Source of the DNA: Marinobacter denitrificans
GTDB lineage: Bacteria > Pseudomonadota > Gammaproteobacteria > Pseudomonadales > Oleiphilaceae
DNA length: 64,000 bases
Assembly (NCBI RefSeq): GCF_008795955.1
Contig: NZ_VMHN01000007.1
Span: 1 to 64,000, forward strand
Direction of reading: 5' to 3'
The translations under genes were made by a program, and so were the position numbers. The notes under the pieces were generated by a model. That model did not search any database, was not told where the DNA came from, and worked only from the letters and a program-made list of their open reading frames with translations. This document shows positions 8,750-17,279 of the stretch, piece by piece (the first letter of the stretch is position 1; the number at the start of each line of letters is the position of its first letter).

Positions 8750-9013
8750 TTACTCCTCATGCACGTCGAATTTTTCATCGAGCTTGTTCATACGCCATGC
8801 GTAATGAAAAATCAGCGCGATGAAGGTAAGAATCGAACCCTGTTGGGCGAACCAGAAACCGAGGTCGGTTCCGCCAATAGGAATTCCGGCGAGCATGGGA
8901 CGAAGTAGTATGGCGAAGCCATAAGATACCAGGGCCCAGACGATCAGGCTCCCGAATATCAGGCGAAGGTTCGCCTTCCAGTAATTCACAGCATCGTAGT
9001 CATGACCTGACAT
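8750..9013 (-). CDS. DUF4212 small subunit of sodium:solute symporter
   Basis: 87 aa protein with two membrane helices (about 15-37 and 52-70) and a short charged C-terminus. YWKANLRLIFGSLIVWALVS and the downstream FWFAQQGS are typical of the DUF4212 family, which is encoded directly before VC_2705-type symporters. Ribosome site CAGGAGTGATCCT precedes the ATG. It is the first gene of the transporter operon, whose 5' region lies at 9014-9222. Its likely role is to assist assembly or activity of the large subunit. Confidence 0.9.
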   Translation of the reverse strand: MSGHDYDAVNYWKANLRLIFGSLIVWALVSYGFAILLRPMLAGIPIGGTDLGFWFAQQGSILTFIALIFHYAWRMNKLDEKFDVHEE

Positions 9014-9222
9014 AGGATCACTCCTGTTTTGTTGTTGTGGGGGTTGGGTGGGTTTTCTGTGACGTGTTTGTTGTAGAGAAATTATTATTCATATAGTTCT
9101 TCTCCGACTTGTTGTCCTCTCCGACTTTACCCGTCAAGCGATATATAGATATTGGCAAAAGGTCTAATTCTCAGTTATTTGCCTACCAAAATGTCCGCAA
9201 ACGCGACACAGCTTGAGGGTTT
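9014..9222. other. intergenic region upstream of the symporter operon
   Basis: The 209-base gap is AT-rich in the middle (9070-9175) and holds the presumed minus-strand promoter of the DUF4212-symporter operon. CTCCGACTT occurs twice (9104-9112 and 9119-9127). I could not assign a promoter or operator with confidence. Confidence 0.4.
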
Positions 9223-9933
9223 CTAACCTGGCCGATGCATGTTTTGAAGACGCCGGTAGTACTTTAGTTTGTCGTTGAGGTCCTGCAAGGTGGCGACGTC
9301 GTTTTTGTGAGCTCGGTTGATAACGGCAAGGGTCAATTCCGCAGTGGCGAGGGCGTCGGCGGCGGCGTGGTGTCGGGCACTGACCTCAAGGCCGAAAAAA
9401 TCGGCCCAGTTGTCCAGGCCCCGGCCACCGGTTTTCGCATCGGGAAAGAAGGCCGGTAGCATCTCGGCCACGTCAATCCAGGTGTGGGGCTGGGTATACC
9501 CCAGGGTATTTTTGAGCGCTTTTTCAAGGAACTTCTGGTCAAAGGCGGAATGGTAGGCGAGGATCGGGTCGCCGTTCATCCATTCCAGCAGGTGTAGCAG
9601 TGCGTCTTCGGTCTCATGGCCCCGGGTCAGGGCTTCGGGGCCGATACCATGAATCAGAACGGTCTCACTGATGTCCAGTTCTGGTCGTCGGAGGATGAGG
9701 TCGAACTGGTCACCCATGGCTATGGCGTTTTTATGGATAGCCACGGCTCCGATGGCTATAACCTCGTCTTTTGCGGCGTTGAGGCCGGTGGTTTCGAGGT
9801 CAAGTACAATCAGCCTGCAGTCAGACAGGCGCTGGTGTCCGGCGGTTTTCGGCGTTGGCAGGTGCTCGCGGTCGGGCCCGCCGGTGCTGCCGGCCCTGAG
9901 CCGTTCAATCCAGTCTTTGATCTGCTCCAGCAT
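9223..9933 (-). CDS. DnaQ-family 3'-5' exonuclease
   Basis: 236 aa DEDDh exonuclease. Motif I is LIVLDLETTGL (Asp45, Glu47), motif II is in HSAFDQKFLEKAL and motif III is HHAAADALATAELTL with the catalytic His and Asp. It resembles the epsilon subunit of DNA polymerase III but has its own N-terminal extension and is not next to rnhA. It begins 17 bases after the CNB/CBS/DUF294 gene on the same strand, a pairing also known in Pseudomonas. Its substrate is unknown; a role in DNA or RNA trimming linked to the regulatory partner is inference. Confidence 0.88.
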   Translation of the reverse strand: MLEQIKDWIERLRAGSTGGPDREHLPTPKTAGHQRLSDCRLIVLDLETTGLNAAKDEVIAIGAVAIHKNAIAMGDQFDLILRRPELDISETVLIHGIGPEALTRGHETEDALLHLLEWMNGDPILAYHSAFDQKFLEKALKNTLGYTQPHTWIDVAEMLPAFFPDAKTGGRGLDNWADFFGLEVSARHHAAADALATAELTLAVINRAHKNDVATLQDLNDKLKYYRRLQNMHRPG

Positions 9934-9950
9934 AACGGTCGGCCCGGGGG

Positions 9951-11867
9951 TCAGAGTTGATAGGTCACTTCCAGCTTCTGCTGCAAGCGCTGGGCCTGAC
10001 GGAACGATTCCCGAAGAATTCGCCGGTCCAGCGGGTTGAGGTCGTCCGGGTTGATGTAGTTGCTCAGGGGTTCATCCCGTTCCAGCATTTCCTGGTGGGC
10101 ACGCATGCGAATGGCCTGAATAAGGCTGTAGGCCTCCTGCCAGGCATTGGCATCCTTGGGGTCGAAGACGCCTTTGTCGGCCAGCTTGCGCATTCGTTCC
10201 AGCGTATTGGCCTCGCCAACTCCATTGGCAAGGGCAAATACCCGCACGGCCTCTACAAACGGCGCCAGGCCCTGACGTTTGAGGTCAAGATTGTGTTTCT
10301 TGCCATCCGGGGCGTAGCGGAAGTTGCGGAACATGGTCAGCGGGGGTTTGCGGGTGATGGCATTGCCCGCCAGCATTTTCTGGAACAGGGCATTCTTGCG
10401 AATGCGCGCGAGAACCTTGTCCAGGAGGGCATCCAGCGGTTCGGTAGGCCCGAATACGGCCCGCATATCCAGGAATATGGATGAATACACCAGGTTCTGC
10501 GGCGTGGAGGCGTCGATAAACCGAATAAACCAGTCGTCCCATTCGCGGCCGCTCAGGCACAGTTTCGGGTTGCTCGCCATGATATTTCCCTTGCACAGCG
10601 TAAAGCCGCATTCTGCCAGTTCCTTGTTGACGGTGTTGGCAAAGGGCAGCAGCTTCTCGCGCACCTGGTCTTCGGTCATTCCCTCTGGCGTTTCGAACAG
10701 AATGCCGTTGTCCTGATCCGTCAGCAGGGTCTGTTCCTGGCGACCTTCACTACCGAACGTCAGCCAGGTGAAAGGGATGCCCGGGTCGTTCTTCTTTATG
10801 TTCAATTCCAGTACCCGGCGCACGGTGACATCGTTCAGGGTGGTAATGATCTTTACCACCTGGCCAGAATCCGCACCGTGGGCAAGCATGGCGTCGACAA
10901 GCCTGGAGACATTTGTTCTCAGGCTGACCAGAGTACGGAGGTGGCTGGCTGTGCCGATTGTGCGCGCAAGATTCACGAGGTCCACACGCTGCAGGGAAAA
11001 CAGGTCTCTTTCAGAGACCATGCCGATCAGACGGTTTTCATCATCAACCACACAAATGTGCGCGAAATGGTGCTCCGCCATAAGCATGGCCGCCTCAAAT
11101 GCATCGGCCTCGGCGGTCAGGCAGCACGGATTCTTGGTCATTACCTGGCCGATGGGCGTGTCCAGCGGGCCTTTCTCTTCAGCCACCATAGTGCGCAGGT
11201 CCCTCAGGGTAAAGATACCTGTGGGGTGTCGCTCGTCATCCGTTATTACAATGCTGCCCACATTGTTCTCGTGCATGCGTGCGACGGCCTTACGGACCGG
11301 CAGGTCAGGTGAGCACACAATAGGATTGCGAATGGCGTATCGTTCCAATGGCGTGTCCAGCGAGCTGCTGCCACCGATTGAGGCCATGGCTCCGCTCTGG
11401 ATTCGCTGGTTCACCTGATCGAGAAGGCTGCTTACGCCCCGCAGACAGAAATCCCGGAAAGGGTCGCTCTGTGAGAACAGCATGACAAACGTATCGTGTT
11501 CAATGCTGAGGCAGAAGGTGTCCCCGGAGGCACGATGTAGGGTGCGGGTAGGGCGTTCACCGATCAGAGCGGCGAGGGGAAAGCACTCGCCCTGACTGAT
11601 TTCAAACGTTGTTTCCGTTTCTCCGTCCTTGTCACGGGAGCGTTCACCGCGAATACGCCCCTGTTTGACGATGTAGAATCGTTTCACCGGACCGTCTTCC
11701 GGCGAAAGCACGACATCGTCGTCAGCGTAGAATCGCAGGGAGGCGTGTTCGGCAAAATGGGCCAGATGCGCGTCATCCATGTTTGAAAATGGCGAATGCT
11801 CACGCAGAAAAGTCATAATGGCGCGGGTATTCTGGGGGCGTTCGCTGTCCTGGGGTGCGGCGGTCAT
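9951..11867 (-). CDS. cyclic-nucleotide-binding/CBS/DUF294 nucleotidyltransferase-like protein
   Basis: 638 aa soluble protein with, in order, a cyclic-nucleotide-binding domain (about 20-150), two CBS domains (about 180-300; NNVGSIVITDDERHPTGIFT and the following MAEHHFAHICVVDDENRLIG), a DUF294 nucleotidyltransferase domain (about 340-480; GSEGRQEQTLLTDQDNG carries the GS and D-x-D pattern) and a helical C-terminal DUF294 domain. The N-terminal domains probably sense nucleotides and gate a GlnD-like transferase. It is the first gene of a two-gene unit with the downstream exonuclease and is divergent from the Smr gene. The target of nucleotidylation is unknown. Confidence 0.87.
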   Translation of the reverse strand: MTAAPQDSERPQNTRAIMTFLREHSPFSNMDDAHLAHFAEHASLRFYADDDVVLSPEDGPVKRFYIVKQGRIRGERSRDKDGETETTFEISQGECFPLAALIGERPTRTLHRASGDTFCLSIEHDTFVMLFSQSDPFRDFCLRGVSSLLDQVNQRIQSGAMASIGGSSSLDTPLERYAIRNPIVCSPDLPVRKAVARMHENNVGSIVITDDERHPTGIFTLRDLRTMVAEEKGPLDTPIGQVMTKNPCCLTAEADAFEAAMLMAEHHFAHICVVDDENRLIGMVSERDLFSLQRVDLVNLARTIGTASHLRTLVSLRTNVSRLVDAMLAHGADSGQVVKIITTLNDVTVRRVLELNIKKNDPGIPFTWLTFGSEGRQEQTLLTDQDNGILFETPEGMTEDQVREKLLPFANTVNKELAECGFTLCKGNIMASNPKLCLSGREWDDWFIRFIDASTPQNLVYSSIFLDMRAVFGPTEPLDALLDKVLARIRKNALFQKMLAGNAITRKPPLTMFRNFRYAPDGKKHNLDLKRQGLAPFVEAVRVFALANGVGEANTLERMRKLADKGVFDPKDANAWQEAYSLIQAIRMRAHQEMLERDEPLSNYINPDDLNPLDRRILRESFRQAQRLQQKLEVTYQL

Positions 11868-12050
11868 AAACGCGCTCCGTTGTCGTTGTTATGAGCCTGA
11901 AGTGTAGACTAACTGATGGCTTGCAGGCGCTAAGATTTTCGTCGGATAGTCAATAATTAACACCCTGGTGGGTGGGGGCCGCCGGCGCTTCTTTATGATG
12001 GGGGAGGCCGGTGGTAAAGTCCTACCAACCCGACTGAAAATGATATCGAC

Positions 12051-12629
12051 ATGACGACGAAAGATGAGCGCCTGAGCTTTCTGGAGGAGATGAAGGACGT
12101 CCGTCGCATCCGGAAGCCCAACAAGGCCGACGTGAAATCTCCAAAGGAACTGACCCCGGGACACCTCGAGCGGCAGCGATCAGCCATGGACCAGCCGCTG
12201 AAAGACCGTAACCCGCTGACAGCTGACATGGTGGAACCACTGACAGCGCATGATGTGCTGTGCTGGCAGCGTCCCGGTGTGCAGCACGGGGTGTTCCGCA
12301 AACTACGGCTGGGGCAGTATCCGATTGAAGCACGCCTGGACCTGCACCGAATGACGGTCGAGGAGGCCCGCAGAGAGGTGTTCGGCTTTATCGGCGACTG
12401 TGTCCGCTATGGGCTGCGATCCGTTATCATCCTGCACGGCAAGGGTGAGCGTAACCCGGATGGCATCGCCCAGCTCAAGAGCTACATCGCCAAATGGCTG
12501 CCGGAGCTGGAGGATGTGCTGGCATTTCATTCCGCCCAGAAGCGCCATGGCGGTACCGGTGCCGTATACGTCATGGTTCGCAAGGGCGACCGTGACAAGC
12601 AACGCAACCGTGAAATTCACGGTGCCTGA
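12051..12629 (+). CDS. Smr domain protein (SmrA/YdaL-like)
   Basis: 192 aa. A basic N-terminal region (about 1-85) precedes an Smr domain (about 90-180) with the LDLHRMT, HGKGE and GGTGAVYVMVRKG motifs. Small stand-alone Smr proteins are related to the C-terminal domain of MutS2 and to SmrB ribosome-rescue nucleases; LDLH, HGKG and GGTGA match the conserved core needed for nicking or RNA cleavage in the family. It is divergent from the CNB/CBS gene. The exact substrate, DNA or mRNA, cannot be decided here. Confidence 0.88.
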   Translation: MTTKDERLSFLEEMKDVRRIRKPNKADVKSPKELTPGHLERQRSAMDQPLKDRNPLTADMVEPLTAHDVLCWQRPGVQHGVFRKLRLGQYPIEARLDLHRMTVEEARREVFGFIGDCVRYGLRSVIILHGKGERNPDGIAQLKSYIAKWLPELEDVLAFHSAQKRHGGTGAVYVMVRKGDRDKQRNREIHGA

Positions 12630-12671
12630 GGTTAATCAGCCAAAACCGATAGAATCGGTCCGGAGGTAAGA

Positions 12672-12863
12672 GTGAAGCAACTGATGTTGGTACTTTTCGT
12701 GGCAGGGGCATTGGCCGGGTGCAAGGACCGTGTTATCTGGAATGATGAGGGCAAGGTCAAAGAGGCGACAACGGACCGTGAAGTCTGGGACTCCGAGGGT
12801 AAAATGCCAACCGGCGAACGAAAGATCTGGACCGACAAGGACGGTGAGGACGTCGTCAAGTAA
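12672..12863 (+). CDS. tiny repeat-containing lipoprotein
   Basis: 63 aa, starting at GTG behind a strong ribosome site (GGAGGTAAGA). The N-terminus is a lipoprotein signal, MKQLMLVLFVAGALAGC, with Cys17 as the predicted lipidated residue. The rest consists of three imperfect repeats of about 14 residues, centred on RVIWNDEGKV, REVWDSEGKM and RKIWTDKDGED, each with an aromatic residue followed by an acidic turn. It lies 42 bases after the Smr gene. No family is recognised. Anchoring in the outer or inner membrane is inferred from the lipobox. Confidence 0.75.
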   Translation: MKQLMLVLFVAGALAGCKDRVIWNDEGKVKEATTDREVWDSEGKMPTGERKIWTDKDGEDVVK

Positions 12864-12934
12864 GGCCGTTCCGGCTGAAGAAACAATAAAAACTCAGCCG
12901 GGGCCGTGGCTCCGGTGAATACGGGAGAGTATCC

Positions 12935-13420
12935 ATGGCCGTGCGCCTGACTGTGAATGGCAGAGAGCGGACCCTTGAGGTTGAAAATGACACCCCGCTG
13001 TTGTGGGTGGTCCGCGATGAACTCGGGCTCAAGGGCACCAAGTTCGGCTGCGGCATGGGCCTGTGTGGCGCCTGTACCGTGCATTTGAATGGCCAGCCGG
13101 TGCGTTCCTGTTCCACCCCGGTGGAAATGGCAGAGGGCGCCGAGGTGGTTACTATAGAAGGGCTGGCGGCCGACGGAGCTTTGCATCCTCTGCAGCGGGC
13201 CTGGGTAGAGCACGGGGTCCCCCAGTGCGGTTACTGCCAGTCTGGTCAGATCATGAGCGCTGCTCATTTGCTGCAGAACAACCGGTCTCCTTCCCGTGAA
13301 GACATTGTCGCGGCGGTAAGCGGTAACCTGTGCCGTTGTGGTACTTATTCCCGCATTGTTGCCGCAGTCGAGTCCGTGGTTGAAAGCCGCGCCGACCACT
13401 CCAGCCAGGAAGAGGCGTGA
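12935..13420 (+). CDS. iorA: isoquinoline 1-oxidoreductase-type alpha subunit, 2Fe-2S protein
   Basis: 161 aa electron-transfer subunit of a molybdenum hydroxylase. The N-terminal plant-type ferredoxin domain has Cys39, Cys44, Cys47 and Cys59 (GCGMGLCGACTVH) and the C-terminal all-helical 2Fe-2S domain has Cys98, Cys101, Cys133 and Cys135 (CGYCQSGQ and CRCGTYSR). It has no signal peptide and would have to travel with its large partner if that is exported. It ends 1 base before iorB. The name reflects family similarity; the true substrate is an aldehyde or N-heterocycle that cannot be predicted. Confidence 0.9.
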   Translation: MAVRLTVNGRERTLEVENDTPLLWVVRDELGLKGTKFGCGMGLCGACTVHLNGQPVRSCSTPVEMAEGAEVVTIEGLAADGALHPLQRAWVEHGVPQCGYCQSGQIMSAAHLLQNNRSPSREDIVAAVSGNLCRCGTYSRIVAAVESVVESRADHSSQEEA

Positions 13421-13421
13421 T

Positions 13422-15626
13422 ATGACCCTCAACCGACGTGATTTCCTCAAGGTGACGGTGGGCGCTTCCGGCGGGCTGGTGCTTTCCCTGTCATTGCCAG
13501 GCTGTGCCGGGATACAGACCGGTTACGATGAAAAAAGTGGCGACTGGAAGCCCGATGCCTGGCTGGAACTGACCACCGACGACAAGGTTTATTTCACCCT
13601 CGCCCGGGTGGAAATGGGGCAAGGTACCTATACCGGCCTCACCACTCTGATTGCAGAGGAGCTCGAAGTGGCTCCCGCCTCTATACAACCCAGATTTGCT
13701 CCGGTGGCCGCGGAGTACCGCAACCCTCTCTACAAGCTGCAGCTGACGGGCGGAAGTACCAGCATAGCGACCAGTTGGCAGCCATTAAGGGTAGCCGGGG
13801 CCTCTGCCCGCATCATGCTGATCAACGCTGCTTCCAGCGTATGGGACGTCCCCCCGGAAGAGTGCCGGGCGGCTGACGGCCGGGTAGTGCATCCGGACGG
13901 CAGCCAGAGCCTGTCCTACGGCAAGCTGGTGGAGCTGGCGGCGAAGCAGAAGGTTCCCGGAGAGCCTGCTCTGAAACCCCGGAATGAATGGAAATACATC
14001 GGCAAGAACCGGGGCCGCCTCGATGCCGAAGCCAAATCCACTGGCGCACCGATCTACGGCATTGATGTGGAACTGGAGGGGATGGTTTATGCGGTGGTTT
14101 CCCGCCCACCGCGTTATGGCGCCCGTGTCCGCTCCTTTGATGATTCCGCTACCCGCAAAATGCCCGGCGTGCTGGATGTGTTCGAAATCGAGCGGGGGGT
14201 TGCAGTAGTGGCGGACAAATACTGGCGGGCTCGCAAGGCCCAGGACGCGCTGACCATTGAATGGGACAACAGTGACGCCCTGAGTCTGTCGAATGACCAG
14301 GTATTTTCTTCCTATCACAAGGCTGCTGACGAAGACCCGGGCGAAAGCGAACGCAGCGAGGGCGCCTACGGCGATGCGGTTGAAAGCGCTGAACGCCTGG
14401 TTGACGCCAGTTACGAGCAGCCCTATCTGGCCCACGCCACGCTGGAGCCGATGAATGCCACCGCCTGGTACCGGAACAACGGAATTGAAGTCTGGGCACC
14501 AACCCAGGCACCGGATCTTGGCCGTATTGCGGCCGCCAGGGTAACCGATCTCTCGCCGGACGATGTGACCATCCATACTACCTTCCTGGGCGGCGGTTTC
14601 GGACGTCGGTTGACCAATGATTACATTGAGGAAGCTTCGGCCGTGGCGTTCAAGGTGGGCAAGCCGGTCAAGCTGATCTGGTCGCGGGAGGAAGATACCC
14701 GCCACGATCTGTATCGCCCGGCCATGCTGCATCGTATGCAGGCCAGTGTGAGCGGTGGTCAGCTTACCGGCTGGCACCACCAGATTGTCGGCCCCCAGAT
14801 ACTGGACTGGTATGTGCGCAATGCGGCGCCCGCACAGTATCCCTGGGCCCCAAAGTTTCTCTACAACACTCTGGGGCGGGTAGGGCTAATGGCCGAAGGA
14901 ATAGCCACGCCAAAAGATCACTCCGCCATCGAAGGCGCCATCGAGTATCCCTACCGGGTACCGAATCTTGATATCCGCCACACCCACACAGATCCTGGAG
15001 TGCCGGTCTCCTGGTGGCGGTCAGTGGGTTTTTCCCATAATGGTTTTGCGGTCGAAACCTTTATGGATGAGCTTGCCTACGAGTTAGGGCAAGATCCATA
15101 TCAGTTCAGGCGCTCGCTGATTGACCACGAGCCCAGACACCTGGAAGTACTGGACCGTGCGGTCAGACTGTCCCAATGGGAAGATGCCGCCCCGGAAGGC
15201 CGGGCGCGCGGGATCGCCCTGTTCCGTAGTTTCGGCACTTACGTGGCCCAGGTGGTCGAAGCCAGTGTCGAGGCCGGGGAAATCCGGGTGCACAAGGTGG
15301 TCTGCGCGGTCGACTGTGGTCAGGTGGTCAACCCGGACATTGTGCGGGACCAGATCGAGGGTGGTGTGATTTTCGGCCTGACAGCGGCACTTTATGGTGA
15401 TATTACCTTCAGGGACGGGCAGGTCCAGCAGAGCAACTTCCACGATTACCCGTTGATGCGGCACGACCAGCGCCCGGAAGTGGTTGTCGAGATTGTTGAG
15501 AGCGACGAGGCGCCAACGGGCGTTGGCGAGCCTGGTGTTCCGCCAGTGATTCCGGCGCTGGGTAATGCGCTGTTTGCCCTGACTGGCAAGCGTCAGCGCA
15601 GGCTTCCCCTGAAAGCGCAGGTGTAA
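13422..15626 (+). CDS. iorB: isoquinoline 1-oxidoreductase-type beta subunit, molybdopterin-binding
   Basis: 734 aa catalytic subunit of the xanthine oxidase family. The ATG at 13422 is chosen over an upstream in-frame start because it directly follows iorA and gives a clear twin-arginine signal, LNRRDFLKVTVGASGG, followed by a hydrophobic stretch and a possible lipobox Cys in SLPGCAG. Family motifs include GGGFGRRLTNDY in the middle and GVGEPGVPPVIPALGNALF near the C-terminus, with the Glu of GEPG as the likely catalytic base. IorAB-type enzymes hydroxylate aldehydes or N-heteroaromatics at a molybdenum centre. It is followed 7 bases later by its maturation factor gene. Confidence 0.9.
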   Translation: MTLNRRDFLKVTVGASGGLVLSLSLPGCAGIQTGYDEKSGDWKPDAWLELTTDDKVYFTLARVEMGQGTYTGLTTLIAEELEVAPASIQPRFAPVAAEYRNPLYKLQLTGGSTSIATSWQPLRVAGASARIMLINAASSVWDVPPEECRAADGRVVHPDGSQSLSYGKLVELAAKQKVPGEPALKPRNEWKYIGKNRGRLDAEAKSTGAPIYGIDVELEGMVYAVVSRPPRYGARVRSFDDSATRKMPGVLDVFEIERGVAVVADKYWRARKAQDALTIEWDNSDALSLSNDQVFSSYHKAADEDPGESERSEGAYGDAVESAERLVDASYEQPYLAHATLEPMNATAWYRNNGIEVWAPTQAPDLGRIAAARVTDLSPDDVTIHTTFLGGGFGRRLTNDYIEEASAVAFKVGKPVKLIWSREEDTRHDLYRPAMLHRMQASVSGGQLTGWHHQIVGPQILDWYVRNAAPAQYPWAPKFLYNTLGRVGLMAEGIATPKDHSAIEGAIEYPYRVPNLDIRHTHTDPGVPVSWWRSVGFSHNGFAVETFMDELAYELGQDPYQFRRSLIDHEPRHLEVLDRAVRLSQWEDAAPEGRARGIALFRSFGTYVAQVVEASVEAGEIRVHKVVCAVDCGQVVNPDIVRDQIEGGVIFGLTAALYGDITFRDGQVQQSNFHDYPLMRHDQRPEVVVEIVESDEAPTGVGEPGVPPVIPALGNALFALTGKRQRRLPLKAQV

Positions 15627-15633
15627 CGACCGG

Positions 15634-16605
15634 ATGGCCATTGGCGCCCATGAGTCCGTTTTTAACGACGTCCGGGGCTGGCTGCTGGCCGGAAAGCGGG
15701 TGTGGTTGTGTACCATCACTGAAACCTGGGGGTCTTCTCCCAGGCCCGCGGGATCCTGGCTGGCAGTCAGTAGCGATGGCGACTGGTCCGGTTCGGTGTC
15801 CGGTGGTTGCCTGGAGGAGGATTTGCTGAACCGCTGCGTTGCGGACGGGCCGGAAACTCCCCGGTTCATCGACTATGGCATCTCCGACCACGACCGGGAC
15901 CAGTTCCGGCTGCCCTGCGGTGGCAGCATTCGCCTGCTTGTGGAACCCCTGTGGCCCGAACGGGACTTGCCCCATGTTGAAACGGTGTTGGAGGCACTTA
16001 AAGCACGGAATCCGATTGTCCGAATTGTTTCCCTCGAATCCGGTATCGCCCGGTGTGAGCTGGCAGACACCCGGCAAACCGGGATCACAATGGATGAGCA
16101 GGTTTTGCGACACGGGCTGATGCCCGAGTTCCGGCTGTTACTGGTTGGCGCGGGTGAAGTGGCTCGCTACGTGGCAGAATTCGCCAGGGCAGCCGATTTT
16201 TCCGTCACTCTCTGCGAGCCCCGACCAACCTTTTCAGAAGGCTGGAGCCACGCCGGCCTGCCACTGGTCCAGGCACTGCCGGATGATCTGGTCAGCCGCT
16301 CCTTCAATGATCCCTGGGCAGGCGTTCTGGCCCTGGCCCATGACCCCAGGGTAGATGACATGGCGCTGCTGGCGGCTTTGAACTCCGGCGCTTCTTACGT
16401 TGGCGCCATGGGCTCGGCCCGAACCTCCGCCGAGCGCCGGGAAAGGCTGGCATCGCTGGGAGTGGCGGAAGAACAACTGGCCAGGCTGAGGGCGCCCATC
16501 GGCATCAACATTCCCAGCAAGACCCCTGCCGAGATCGCCGTTTCCGTGGTTGCGGACCTGATCGCCGTACGTCACCATTTGCGGGTGGCCCGCCCATCCT
16601 TATAA
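15634..16605 (+). CDS. XdhC/CoxI-family molybdenum cofactor insertion protein
   Basis: 323 aa. The N-terminal XdhC domain has the TETWGSSPRPAGSWLAVS and GSVSGGCLEEDL signature (about 27-70). The C-terminal Rossmann domain starts at FRLLLVGAGEVARYVAEFA (about residue 167) and includes the YVGAMGSARTSAERRERL motif. Proteins of this family bind the sulfurated molybdenum cofactor and load it into xanthine-dehydrogenase-type enzymes. Its position just after iorAB makes IorB the obvious client. No MobA or MocA homologue is adjacent. Confidence 0.88.
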   Translation: MAIGAHESVFNDVRGWLLAGKRVWLCTITETWGSSPRPAGSWLAVSSDGDWSGSVSGGCLEEDLLNRCVADGPETPRFIDYGISDHDRDQFRLPCGGSIRLLVEPLWPERDLPHVETVLEALKARNPIVRIVSLESGIARCELADTRQTGITMDEQVLRHGLMPEFRLLLVGAGEVARYVAEFARAADFSVTLCEPRPTFSEGWSHAGLPLVQALPDDLVSRSFNDPWAGVLALAHDPRVDDMALLAALNSGASYVGAMGSARTSAERRERLASLGVAEEQLARLRAPIGINIPSKTPAEIAVSVVADLIAVRHHLRVARPSL

Positions 16606-16652
16606 TGGAAGCCATCAAGCGCTGAACCGGCGTGTCTGTTCCGAGGTGCCTT

Positions 16653-17279
16653 TTGTTTGACGTAACCCGCTACGCCATTGCCGCGCAAGCCATTATCGAT
16701 GCCGGCCATTTTCTCTACAGCCAGGGTTGGTCTCCAGCCACCAGCAGTAACTATTCGGCGCGAATCGATGATGAACACATTGCTGTTACCGTCTCTGGTC
16801 GCCACAAAGGCCAACTGGTCGCCGGCGATGTGATGGTGGTGGGCCTGGATGGAAAGGCTGTTCAGAGTAACGCCCGTTCGTCTGCTGAAACACAACTGCA
16901 CACGGTTCTGTATCAGACCTTCCCCGATGTGGGGGCGGTGCTGCATACCCATTCGGTAAAGGCAACAGTACTGAGCCGCCTGCTACCGGCCGGAGAACCG
17001 TTGACATTGCAGGGCTACGAACTGCAGAAGGCTTTTTCGGGCGTTGATACCCACGAGTCGCACCTGACTGTGCCGGTGTTCGACAACACCCAGGACATTC
17101 CTGCGCTGGCGCAGCAAACCGGCGAATGGTTCCGGCAACATCCCGAACAGCCCGGTTACCTGATTCGCGGGCATGGCCTTTATACCTGGGGCAGGACCAT
17201 GGCAGACTGCCTGCGCCATGTTGAAGCCTTTGAATTTCTGTTTGAATGTGAGCTTGAAACCATGAGGGTCCGCCGATGA
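16653..17279 (+). CDS. mtnB: methylthioribulose-1-phosphate dehydratase
   Basis: About 208 aa class II aldolase-like zinc enzyme of methionine salvage; it dehydrates 5-methylthioribulose 1-phosphate. TSSNYSARID, VSGRHKGQLVAGD, SSAETQLH and LHTHSVKA are the conserved active-site and zinc-ligand segments. I prefer the TTG at 16653, which follows a GAGGTG ribosome site at good spacing, over the GTG at 16632. Its stop overlaps mtnD by 4 bases, so mtnB-mtnD-mtnC form a coupled operon. Confidence 0.9.
   Translation: MFDVTRYAIAAQAIIDAGHFLYSQGWSPATSSNYSARIDDEHIAVTVSGRHKGQLVAGDVMVVGLDGKAVQSNARSSAETQLHTVLYQTFPDVGAVLHTHSVKATVLSRLLPAGEPLTLQGYELQKAFSGVDTHESHLTVPVFDNTQDIPALAQQTGEWFRQHPEQPGYLIRGHGLYTWGRTMADCLRHVEAFEFLFECELETMRVRR

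Noticed and set aside
9014..9222. Sigma-54 promoter for the symporter operon
   Set aside because: No GG-N10-GC element in the right orientation could be found.
13785..14780. 331-codon open frame on the minus strand opposite iorB
   Set aside because: Shadow of a gene with strong family motifs; no ribosome site or recognisable domain.
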